Source: Spirochaetaceae bacterium
GTDB taxonomy: Bacteria > Spirochaetota > Spirochaetia > PWKH01
DNA: 8,868 nt
NCBI GenBank assembly: GCA_003557605.1
Contig: PWNW01000242.1
Coordinates: 1-8,868, forward strand
Reading direction: 5' to 3'
The position numbers and the translations under genes were made by a program. The notes under the pieces are model-generated. The model saw only the letters and a program-made list of their open reading frames with translations, searched no databases and was not told the DNA's origin. The stretch's first letter is position 1. Each line of letters opens with the position of its first letter. Of this stretch, positions 1 through 5,764 are shown one piece after another.

Positions 1-267
1 GTTGTCTGCCGAAAGCCCCGGGGAGCATTCTACATCATGGCGAAGCTTCCGGTTGCTTCTGCCGAGGATTTTGCCGTATTCATGCTCAGGGATTTTTCTG
101 TGGAGGGAAAGACCGTGATGCTTGCGCCTGCCGAGGGGTTTTATGCTTCACCTGGTGCCGGACGTGATGAAGTCCGTATTGCCTATGTCCTCAACGAACA
201 TGACCTGGAAGATGCCATGCACATCCTGGGAAAGGGACTGGAAGCATACGGTAAGCGGCAGCAGTGA
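1..267 (+). CDS. Class I/II PLP-dependent aminotransferase, C-terminal fragment (aspartate aminotransferase-like)
   Basis: This is the last 88 codons of a gene that enters from the left edge; the frame is open from base 1, so the ATG at 37 is an internal methionine, not the start. The visible part has the small-domain signature of fold-type I aminotransferases: a PRGAFYIM segment (the P-x-GAFY motif) near the beginning, then AEGFYASPGAG and EVRIAYVLNE. In this family the arginine of the RIAY segment binds the alpha-carboxylate of the amino-acid substrate. The enzyme would be cytosolic and swap amino groups between an amino acid and a 2-oxoacid through a pyridoxal phosphate Schiff base. The catalytic lysine lies upstream of the window and cannot be checked. 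The substrate is uncertain; aspartate or a broad-specificity aminotransferase is the best guess. Its TGA stop overlaps the next gene's ATG, so the two are probably co-transcribed and translationally coupled. Confidence 0.85.
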   Translation, partial: VVCRKPRGAFYIMAKLPVASAEDFAVFMLRDFSVEGKTVMLAPAEGFYASPGAGRDEVRIAYVLNEHDLEDAMHILGKGLEAYGKRQQ

Positions 268-1043
268 TGACGGCAGTGTTTGCCGCGGCTGCGGCAGTTC
301 TTATTATTTGGGGTATCTGCGAGGCCAGGTTCATCCTGAAGGGACGGCACCACCGCATTGGAACACGGGGAATACGCATCGCATACCTCTCTGATCTGCA
401 CTGCGGGTTCTTTTTCTCCCCGAAACGGCTTGAGAAGGTGATACAGCGGGTCCAGGAACTCTCCCCGGACCTGGTGCTTCTCGGGGGGGACTATGTGGAG
501 GGGGGACCGACGTATGCGAGGGAGTGTCTTGAGGCACTTTCCCGTCTCTCCCCAGCTGCAGCGGTGCTGGGAAACCACGATATTCAGGACAGCAGAAAGG
601 GCAGTGCCCGGGAAGCAGCTGCCGCTGTCTGCAGGTCCTTGGGAATTCCCCTGCTGTACAACAGCTGCATCACAGTTCAGGTGAAGGGGATTACTCTGCA
701 GATTGCAGGGCCTGCGGATGCCAGGAGGGATACTGCCTATCTCGGCCACATCCGCCGGGATCCCTCCGCTGATATCATGATTTTACTTTCCCATAATCCT
801 GACTTCATCCCCTCCGGAGCGCAGCACCTGGATTTTGATCTTGCCCTGTGCGGCCATACCCATGGGGGGCAGATAACCCTCTTCGGCAGGCCCCTCACCA
901 CCCACAGCAAATACCGAAAAGAGCTGGGCAGGGGACTGTGCCGTTGGAAGGGAAAACCCGTAGTGGTAAGCTGCGGTCTGGGCACCACCATCATGCCCCT
1001 GCGGTTCTTTGCATCCCCCTCTATTGAGACAGCAGATCTCTAG
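267..1043 (+). CDS. Membrane-anchored metallophosphoesterase (YkuE/LpxG-like calcineurin fold)
   Basis: The protein has 258 residues from ATG 267; a GTG at 264 would add one residue. I prefer ATG because it sits in a TGATG overlap with the aminotransferase stop, typical of translational coupling, and no strong Shine-Dalgarno decides otherwise. Residues 3-16 are a hydrophobic anchor. The body (numbered from GTG) shows the full set of dinuclear metal motifs in order: SDLHCG (D44, H46), GGDYV (D76), LGNHD (N104, H105), SHNPD (H177) and CGHTHGGQ (H198, H200). The C-terminal GLGTTIMPLRF matches the usual end of YkuE-type proteins. Family members hydrolyse phosphomono- or diesters; the anchored LpxG branch cleaves UDP-2,3-diacylglucosamine in lipid A synthesis, so that role is possible but not shown here. 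The fold is certain and the substrate is not. The gene ends convergently, overlapping the next gene by four bases. Confidence 0.93.
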   Translation: MTAVFAAAAAVLIIWGICEARFILKGRHHRIGTRGIRIAYLSDLHCGFFFSPKRLEKVIQRVQELSPDLVLLGGDYVEGGPTYARECLEALSRLSPAAAVLGNHDIQDSRKGSAREAAAAVCRSLGIPLLYNSCITVQVKGITLQIAGPADARRDTAYLGHIRRDPSADIMILLSHNPDFIPSGAQHLDFDLALCGHTHGGQITLFGRPLTTHSKYRKELGRGLCRWKGKPVVVSCGLGTTIMPLRFFASPSIETADL

Positions 1044-2860
1044 AGGGTAATGAAGCTCCGGAAAAAAGCACTGGACTTCACCATATAAGTCCCCCGGGAA
1101 CGTTCCTCCCCCTTGGGGCGATGCGATATCTCCAGCACTCCGTTGGTGCACAGGATCCGAAGGACAAACCGGCTGAAATTGGCAAGGAATGATTCCTTGT
1201 CCATCTGGAGTTTGGGGAGCAGCGTCTTATGAAACATCTTCAGCATTTCGATGCCGTAGGAACGAACCGGTGTCCACTGATCTTCCTGCAGCATCATCAT
1301 GTAGAACAGGCAGTTCATCACCAGCCGCCCTGAATAGCCGAAGCCTGCTTCGAAGAGTTCGCTGATGTAATCTCCCATGTCCCCGGGTTCGGTCATCTCG
1401 GCATTCTCCTCTCCGGCAAGGGATGTAAAGAGATCATAGGTCTCATCTGACTCAGATACCGTGAAGAGATCTGAATCGGAAAGGGGTTCAAAGAACTTCA
1501 GCCGGATCACCGGAGGGGGGGCGTTGAAGCCGGGAATTTCATATGCCTTGTCGTCTTCAGAAAGGGCAAGCTTGGGAAACTTCTTTTCATGATCTTCATC
1601 TAGGGCCTGCAGGAAGGACTGAAACTCTTCTGGATCGATGCCCAGTTCTCCGCACCGCTTCGGGATGTCGATCTCCCTGCCGAAGTTTTCCGCATCAAAT
1701 ACCTCTCTCAGCAAGGTATTGATAGGATCCAGTGATTCATTATCACCGGAGGAGGATGAATCATCTTCAAAGAGGCTGGTGCACCATTCCCAGGGCGGGC
1801 TGAAATCAGGGTTGCTTGACACCAGGGCCCAGACGCTGCTGCTGACTAAGAAGAAGGAAAACAGCTGCTGCAGATTTTTCCAGGGATACCGGCAGCTGAG
1901 AACTTTCATCAGCAGCGCATAGTCATGGGTGGAGGAAGCATAGATGCATGCGGTCTCCTCTTCCGGAATGATGTAAAGGCAGGAGGGGAACAGGCCCGCA
2001 GGCTCCCAGGGATTTTCAGGGTCCTGTGCTCCCAGCGGCTCCATTGCTTCAACCTCATTATCCGGTCCCAGGTATTCAAGCTTAATAACACCCTCTGAAG
2101 ATGTTTCTATGTCCCATTGCCCCGGCAGCTTCACCTGGCTAATACCTTTCAGATACAGCTCTCTCCAGACAATCTCAGAACGTAAGCCCCGAAATCCAAT
2201 GGGGGGGATCATTGCAATTTGATCAATGATGAAAAACGAGCAGTAACGGCTGTTGATGATTCCTGTCAGGCCCTGTTCGTCATAGAGATCCTCGTCCAGA
2301 GAGCAGCAGATGAAGTCCAGGTCATCATCTGTGACGGAGAGGTATGAGTGAATGATTCCTGTGGTCCGAAGACAGGCTCCGTCCTTGAAGCACAGAGCAA
2401 TGAACAGGATGTCCTCGGTTTGATGCTGCTTCAGAATGTCTGCAACACCCTTTGAAGCGAGGGGAAGGCCATCATCTTCCTCCAGCACATCGAAAATTTT
2501 AAAGAGGTTGGTGTCAATAGTCTCTTCCACCATGAAGGCCTTCCATGTCATGGGGTGCTTTTGGAAATACTTCAGCATTTCCACGGCTTCGTCAGAGAGT
2601 ATGTCACGGTACCGGGCAAGGAATTTCTTTATCTGCTTTTCCTGGGTAAGTGCGAAGGAGACGGCGCGGGTGCCTGCCATGAAGGTATACCATGTTGCAG
2701 GGAACCGGTTCTCCGGATCCTGCTCCATCTCCTGCAGGATAAAAATATCTTCAGCGACATGAGGGAATTCAGCTGCCCACTCGAAAATATACGGTTCCAC
2801 TTCATCAAGGCTGTGCTCAAATCTGCTTCGGTAATTCAGGATGTTTTTTTTCTTGCTCAT
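1040..2860 (-). CDS. Conserved-looking acidic protein of unknown function, 606 aa
   Basis: I do not recognise this protein. It is 606 residues, strongly acidic, with no signal peptide and no convincing membrane span, so it is probably cytosolic. Three regions can be described. Residues 1-130 look helical and aromatic-rich (motifs EWAAEFPHVAEDIF, RFPATWYTFMAGTRA). Residues about 145-350 look like mixed alpha/beta and are rich in Cys, Trp and aromatic residues. A low-complexity Asp/Ser linker lies at 365-377, and another acidic stretch at 458-498. The last 50 residues (VLRILCTNGVLEISH, then a basic turn and GTYMVKSSAFF) resemble the wing hairpin of a winged-helix domain, but this is only an impression. 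The start is supported by an AAGGG ribosome-binding site about 10 bases upstream. It lies 38 bp downstream of the stand-alone receiver gene on the same strand, so the pair is likely one operon and this protein may be the receiver's partner. No catalytic motif could be seen. Confidence 0.85.
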   Translation of the reverse strand: MSKKKNILNYRSRFEHSLDEVEPYIFEWAAEFPHVAEDIFILQEMEQDPENRFPATWYTFMAGTRAVSFALTQEKQIKKFLARYRDILSDEAVEMLKYFQKHPMTWKAFMVEETIDTNLFKIFDVLEEDDGLPLASKGVADILKQHQTEDILFIALCFKDGACLRTTGIIHSYLSVTDDDLDFICCSLDEDLYDEQGLTGIINSRYCSFFIIDQIAMIPPIGFRGLRSEIVWRELYLKGISQVKLPGQWDIETSSEGVIKLEYLGPDNEVEAMEPLGAQDPENPWEPAGLFPSCLYIIPEEETACIYASSTHDYALLMKVLSCRYPWKNLQQLFSFFLVSSSVWALVSSNPDFSPPWEWCTSLFEDDSSSSGDNESLDPINTLLREVFDAENFGREIDIPKRCGELGIDPEEFQSFLQALDEDHEKKFPKLALSEDDKAYEIPGFNAPPPVIRLKFFEPLSDSDLFTVSESDETYDLFTSLAGEENAEMTEPGDMGDYISELFEAGFGYSGRLVMNCLFYMMMLQEDQWTPVRSYGIEMLKMFHKTLLPKLQMDKESFLANFSRFVLRILCTNGVLEISHRPKGEERSRGTYMVKSSAFFRSFITL

Positions 2861-2898
2861 TTGAATGTATCCCTTGTCAATTGAAACGGTGCAGCACG

Positions 2899-3267
2899 TC
2901 AGGAACTGAGGACCTCCTGCACAGTCCTCAGCAGTTTGACTCTGCTTACCGGTTTATCGAGGAAACCTGCCAGTCCGAGCTCATAGAGTTCCTTGGTTAC
3001 CCGCTCCCTGGTGAACCCCGAAAGAATAATTACCTTTGCCTTCGGGTCTGCACTGATGAGGGAACGGAAGGTCTCAGCGCCGTTGAGCCCAGGCATGATC
3101 ATATCGAGGATCACCAGATCAACATGGTTCTTGGCATAGAATTTCAGCGCTTCAGCTCCCGATGCACATGTGGTGACTTCAAATCCTGCGGAGGAGAGCA
3201 TGTTGGCTGTCAATTTTCTAAGCAGCCGTTCGTCATCGGCAACAAGAATGTGCTTCTTCCGTTCCAT
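2899..3267 (-). CDS. Stand-alone response-regulator receiver protein (CheY/Spo0F-like)
   Basis: The 122 residues make one complete receiver domain with no output domain. All phosphorylation-site residues are present: acidic pair D11-D12, phospho-acceptor D55 in LVILDMIMPG, the switch hydroxyl S83 in VIILSGF, and the invariant K105 in FLDKPV. A histidine kinase would transfer phosphate to D55, and the protein would then act through protein contact or as a phosphorelay intermediate in the cytosol. ATG 3267 is the most upstream possible start, because an in-frame TGA sits four codons before it. No clear Shine-Dalgarno precedes it; only a purine-rich AGAAGAAAAAA stretch about 20 bases upstream. 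The gene is followed by the 606-residue unknown protein 38 bp away. The window's only kinase (5765-7969) lacks a receiver and could be its phosphodonor, but they are not adjacent, so this pairing is inference. Confidence 0.95.
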   Translation of the reverse strand: MERKKHILVADDERLLRKLTANMLSSAGFEVTTCASGAEALKFYAKNHVDLVILDMIMPGLNGAETFRSLISADPKAKVIILSGFTRERVTKELYELGLAGFLDKPVSRVKLLRTVQEVLSS

Positions 3268-3297
3268 ATGGATGTATCAAACAGGTTTTTTCTTCTT

Positions 3298-3325
3298 TTG
3301 TCTACATCAGAACTTGTGGTATGAT
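3298..3325 (+). promoter_or_regulatory. Sigma70-type extended -10 promoter for the amidohydrolase
   Basis: A -35-like TTGTCT (3298-3303) is followed after 16 bp by TATGAT (3320-3325), which matches TATAAT at five of six positions. A TG at 3317-3318 makes it an extended -10 element, which compensates for the poor -35. Transcription would begin near 3332, giving a leader of about 33 bases that contains the strong ribosome-binding site. The element sits in the 97-bp divergent spacer shared with the receiver gene. No equally good promoter was found for the opposite strand. Confidence 0.55.
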
Positions 3326-3350
3326 GGAATGCAAGATCCCGATTTGTAAT

Positions 3351-3358
3351 AAAGGAGG
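3351..3358 (+). promoter_or_regulatory. Strong ribosome-binding site deciding the GTG start of the amidohydrolase
   Basis: AAAGGAGG is a near-perfect Shine-Dalgarno sequence. It lies six bases before GTG 3365, which supports this GTG as the initiation codon. Confidence 0.85.
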
Positions 3359-3364
3359 CATCCT

Positions 3365-4393
3365 GTGAACAGGTATCCGGAGAAAACCGCAGTTGATGAA
3401 CAGTTTTACCAGGACCATATAAAGTCCCGTATTCCGGGGTACATCTTTGATGTTCATGTGCACATCAATCTTCCTGAACATGTGAAGTCACTTCCCGAAA
3501 GCAGGATACAGTCTGACTGGGCCATTGAAAGCGGCCATATTCTTGCCTGTGAAGAGGCCTATTCGGCAGCGGCAATGCTCTTCCCTGATACCGAATACCG
3601 AATCGCCGGGTTTCCATGGCCTATCAGGGAGGCAGACCTGGCTGGGAACAACCGCTATTTGGCTGAGAAGCGCCGGGAGGGGCTGCTGGACCCCTTTATG
3701 ACGGTGCGTCCCCAGTGGTCGGCACAGGAGGTGGAGCAGACCCTGCTGGAGGGCGGCTTTGTGGGCTTTAAGCCCTATCCTGACATGTTTTCCGGCATGA
3801 AGGGAGCTGACATCAGCATATTTGATTTCATGCCCCATGAGCACTGGGAGGTGCTCAATCGGCATCAAAAGGCGGTGATGATGCATCTTCCCAGAAAACT
3901 CCGTCTTGCCGATGACGACAACATCAGGGAACTGCTTGAAGCCAGAGACCGATATCCTGATGCGGTAATCATCATTGCCCATTTCGGCCGCTGCTTCTGT
4001 CCCTGGTTTCTCCAGGAGGGACTGAGAAAACTTGGGGACCCCCAGGGGTTTTATTTCGATACCTCAGCGGTGATAAATCCTGAGGTCTATGACATGGCAT
4101 TCAGTGAACTTGATGCATCAAAGATTCTCTACGGTACCGATATGCCGATTCTCCTCTGGCATGGAAAACGTGAATGGACCCTCAAGGAGTACCGAAACCT
4201 CTGCCGGGAACCCTTTTCCTGGAATATTCATCGAAAGAGTCCTGAGGAAGAGAAGGGGTACACCTTCTTCCTCTATGAGCAGATGCGCTCCATCCTTGAT
4301 GCGGCGCAGCGAAACCGGCTGTCCAGAGAAGCAGTTGAGGGAATATTTGCCCGCAATGCCGAAAAGGCCCTTGGCCTTGTCTCAGGAAGCTAG
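3365..4393 (+). CDS. Amidohydrolase_2-family metal-dependent hydrolase (TIM barrel)
   Basis: The 342-residue protein starts at GTG, fixed by the strong upstream Shine-Dalgarno. Motifs of the amidohydrolase_2 branch (Pfam PF04909) appear in order: DVHVH at 29-33 (metal ligands H31 and H33) on strand 1, VGFKPYPD around K136, MMHLPR with H174, IIAHFGR with H206, and ILYGTDMP with the catalytic D259 near the last strand. The enzyme would be cytosolic and use one divalent metal to activate water, or to decarboxylate an aromatic or dicarboxylic acid, as relatives do. The substrate cannot be read from the sequence. A segment between about 48 and 90 (DWAIESGHILACEEAYSAAA, then FPWPI) separates the metal motif from the next barrel strand and probably shapes the active site. 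No signal peptide is present. It stands alone on its strand between the receiver gene (divergent) and the ATPase (convergent, 14 bp away), so it is likely a single-gene transcript. Confidence 0.9.
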   Translation: MNRYPEKTAVDEQFYQDHIKSRIPGYIFDVHVHINLPEHVKSLPESRIQSDWAIESGHILACEEAYSAAAMLFPDTEYRIAGFPWPIREADLAGNNRYLAEKRREGLLDPFMTVRPQWSAQEVEQTLLEGGFVGFKPYPDMFSGMKGADISIFDFMPHEHWEVLNRHQKAVMMHLPRKLRLADDDNIRELLEARDRYPDAVIIIAHFGRCFCPWFLQEGLRKLGDPQGFYFDTSAVINPEVYDMAFSELDASKILYGTDMPILLWHGKREWTLKEYRNLCREPFSWNIHRKSPEEEKGYTFFLYEQMRSILDAAQRNRLSREAVEGIFARNAEKALGLVSGS

Positions 4394-4407
4394 GCCTGAT
4401 GATGAGC

Positions 4408-5622
4408 TCATACTCTCGGACACAGCTGAGCAGCTGAATCGGTAAGCAGATAATCTATGATATTCATGTGTATTATGCCGTTTTGTGACCGATTGACCGG
4501 GTCCATCGAAAGAACCATCTTGGGATAATTATCATCGATTGCTTCCAGAGGGTAAAACTCTCTTTTTATCGTGGACGGCTCAGCTAGAAGGTAGGCTACT
4601 TGGATATAGAGCTTCTCTCTTCCACGAAGAGCAATGAAGTCGATTTCCTTGTCATCAAGTTTCCCGACGAATATCTCATGACCTTGTCTGCGCAGATTCA
4701 GATAGACAATGTTCTCAAGTGCCTGGCCTATGTCGAGTTCATTATCGAAAAACAACCCCCTGAATCCCAGATCATTGACGAAGAATTTCTCGTTGGTCTT
4801 CAGCACACTCTTTCCCTTGATTTCAAATCGGGGAACTCCGTGGATCAGGAACGCTTCTTTCACGGCATCAAGGTATTGATAGATGGTCTCCTTTGATAAG
4901 CGTCTTCCCTCGTTCTTTAAGTATCTGGTGATTGAGGCAGCAGAAAACAGCTGACTGCTGTTTGCGAAGATGTACTGCATACATCTCTTCAGCAGATCAA
5001 CATTTCTGATTGAATGCCGCTGGACGATGTCACGCAGCAAGATTGACTGGTACATGTCCAACAGATAGTTTTTGATAATTGAATTACCTTCGAACTGCAG
5101 GATGCCGGGCATTCCTCCGGTCCGGATAAATGTCAAAAATTTTTCTTCTCTTGTGGAGGCCGGTATATATGGATACATTTCCTTGAAGGACAGCGGAAGA
5201 ATCTCAATCGAGAAGTACCGCCCCGTAAGGTAGGTTGCCAACTCCCCCGACAGAAGGTTAGAATTGGACCCGGTGATGAAAAGTTCCGCAGTACCCTTGG
5301 CATGAAGGGAGTTCACCACTTTCTCAAATCCCTTGACCTCCTGAACTTCATCGAGAAAAACATAATACTTGTTTCCGGGTATCATGCGTTTGGTGATGAA
5401 ATCATCAAGCACCCGATAATCACGGATGGATTCGTATTCCATCAATTCGAAATTGATACTGATTATCTGATCTTGCGGTACTCCGTCAGACAGCAGCTGA
5501 TCTTGTACCTGTTTGAGGATAGTGGATTTTCCGACACGACGCATCCCTGTCAGTACTTTGATGATGTTTTTTCCGGTAACCGAACGGATCATCTCAAGAT
5601 AGCTGTCACGTTGAATGTACAT
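4408..5622 (-). CDS. AAA-type ATPase with DUF4143 C-terminal domain
   Basis: The protein has 404 residues from ATG 5622. The reading frame also offers a GTG at 5628, but that codon falls inside the ribosome-binding sequence, so ATG is preferred. The N-terminal half is a P-loop ATPase: Walker A GMRRVGKST (26-34), Walker B YYVFLDEVQ (87-95), and a sensor-like segment FITGSNSNLLSGELATYLTG (115-134). The middle contains LLRDIVQRHSIRN (195-207) and a winged-helix-like part. The C-terminal DUF4143 region carries LENIVYLNLRRQG (302-314) and KEIDFIALRG (325-334), then YIQVAY (339-344), in the order expected of a PD-(D/E)XK-like fold, with Q341 where a nuclease would have lysine. Proteins of this type are common in archaea and anaerobic bacteria, often of uncertain role. 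The gene looks AT-richer than its neighbours in sampled lines (about 37-48% G+C against 53-63%), which suggests horizontal acquisition. It is monocistronic by context. Confidence 0.93.
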   Translation of the reverse strand: MYIQRDSYLEMIRSVTGKNIIKVLTGMRRVGKSTILKQVQDQLLSDGVPQDQIISINFELMEYESIRDYRVLDDFITKRMIPGNKYYVFLDEVQEVKGFEKVVNSLHAKGTAELFITGSNSNLLSGELATYLTGRYFSIEILPLSFKEMYPYIPASTREEKFLTFIRTGGMPGILQFEGNSIIKNYLLDMYQSILLRDIVQRHSIRNVDLLKRCMQYIFANSSQLFSAASITRYLKNEGRRLSKETIYQYLDAVKEAFLIHGVPRFEIKGKSVLKTNEKFFVNDLGFRGLFFDNELDIGQALENIVYLNLRRQGHEIFVGKLDDKEIDFIALRGREKLYIQVAYLLAEPSTIKREFYPLEAIDDNYPKMVLSMDPVNRSQNGIIHMNIIDYLLTDSAAQLCPRV

Positions 5623-5624
5623 GA

Positions 5625-5633
5625 CCACCTCTT
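5625..5633 (-). promoter_or_regulatory. Ribosome-binding site choosing ATG 5622 for the ATPase
   Basis: On the minus strand AAGAGGTGG precedes the ATG; its AGAGG core ends five bases before the start codon. The alternative GTG (5626-5628) is part of this very sequence and so could not use it. Confidence 0.65.
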
Positions 5634-5641
5634 GAATGATA

Positions 5642-5700
5642 AAAGTCTTTTATACAAGACAAAAATACGTATATGTCATACAAAGTCCTTTATAAAATAC
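5642..5700. repeat. Two imperfect 19-bp direct repeats 40 bp apart; possible operator
   Basis: Bases 5642-5660 and 5682-5700 agree at 16 of 19 positions (shared core AAAGTCnTTTATA). The offset is 40 bp, close to four helical turns. The left copy also contains an inverted repeat, GTCTT (5645-5649) and AAGAC (5656-5660) around TTATAC. CAAGACA at 5655-5661 is repeated in inverted form as TGTCTTG at 5705-5711. The block lies 20-90 bp upstream of the ATPase start and overlaps its candidate promoter, so it may bind a repressor. The function is inferred. Confidence 0.4.
5650..5680 (-). promoter_or_regulatory. Candidate promoter of the DUF4143 ATPase
   Basis: On the minus strand an ATGACA-like -35 is followed after about 19 bp by TATAAA (near 5649-5654), five of six to consensus, roughly 30 bases before the ATG. 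The spacer is long and the region is simply AT-rich, so the assignment is weak. The -10 lies inside the left direct repeat. Confidence 0.3.
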
Positions 5701-5715
5701 CTTATGTCTTGCACC

Positions 5716-5738
5716 CAAACAGCCTTGGCAGCTGTTTG
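5716..5738 (-). terminator. 8-bp hairpin after the histidine kinase gene; weak terminator candidate
   Basis: CAAACAGC (5716-5723) pairs perfectly with GCTGTTTG (5731-5738) around a 7-base loop. It lies 27 bases after the kinase stop in the direction of kinase transcription. No T-run follows on the minus strand, so it is not a canonical intrinsic terminator. It could stabilise the transcript end or bind a protein. Confidence 0.35.
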
Positions 5739-5764
5739 CAGCAGCAGGAAGCAGGGCCTGAGCT

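Noticed and set aside
183..749. A 188-codon minus-strand reading frame
   Set aside because: It lies opposite the aminotransferase end and the metallophosphoesterase, both of which show conserved motifs; its translation is Cys/Pro/Arg-rich and looks like a shadow.
1097..1106. A perfect 10-bp palindrome, GGAACGTTCC, considered as a terminator or operator
   Set aside because: It has no loop and no T-run and lies inside the coding end of the 606-residue protein; such short palindromes are expected by chance.
2881..3324. A 147-codon plus-strand reading frame
   Set aside because: It is antisense to the receiver gene, whose catalytic residues are all intact.
3488..3982. A 164-codon minus-strand reading frame
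   Set aside because: It is fully inside the amidohydrolase on the opposite strand and shows no recognisable motif.
4402..4411. A perfect 10-bp palindrome, ATGAGCTCAT, at the convergent 3' ends of the amidohydrolase and ATPase
   Set aside because: It has no loop and no T-run on either strand, so it does not fit a bidirectional terminator.
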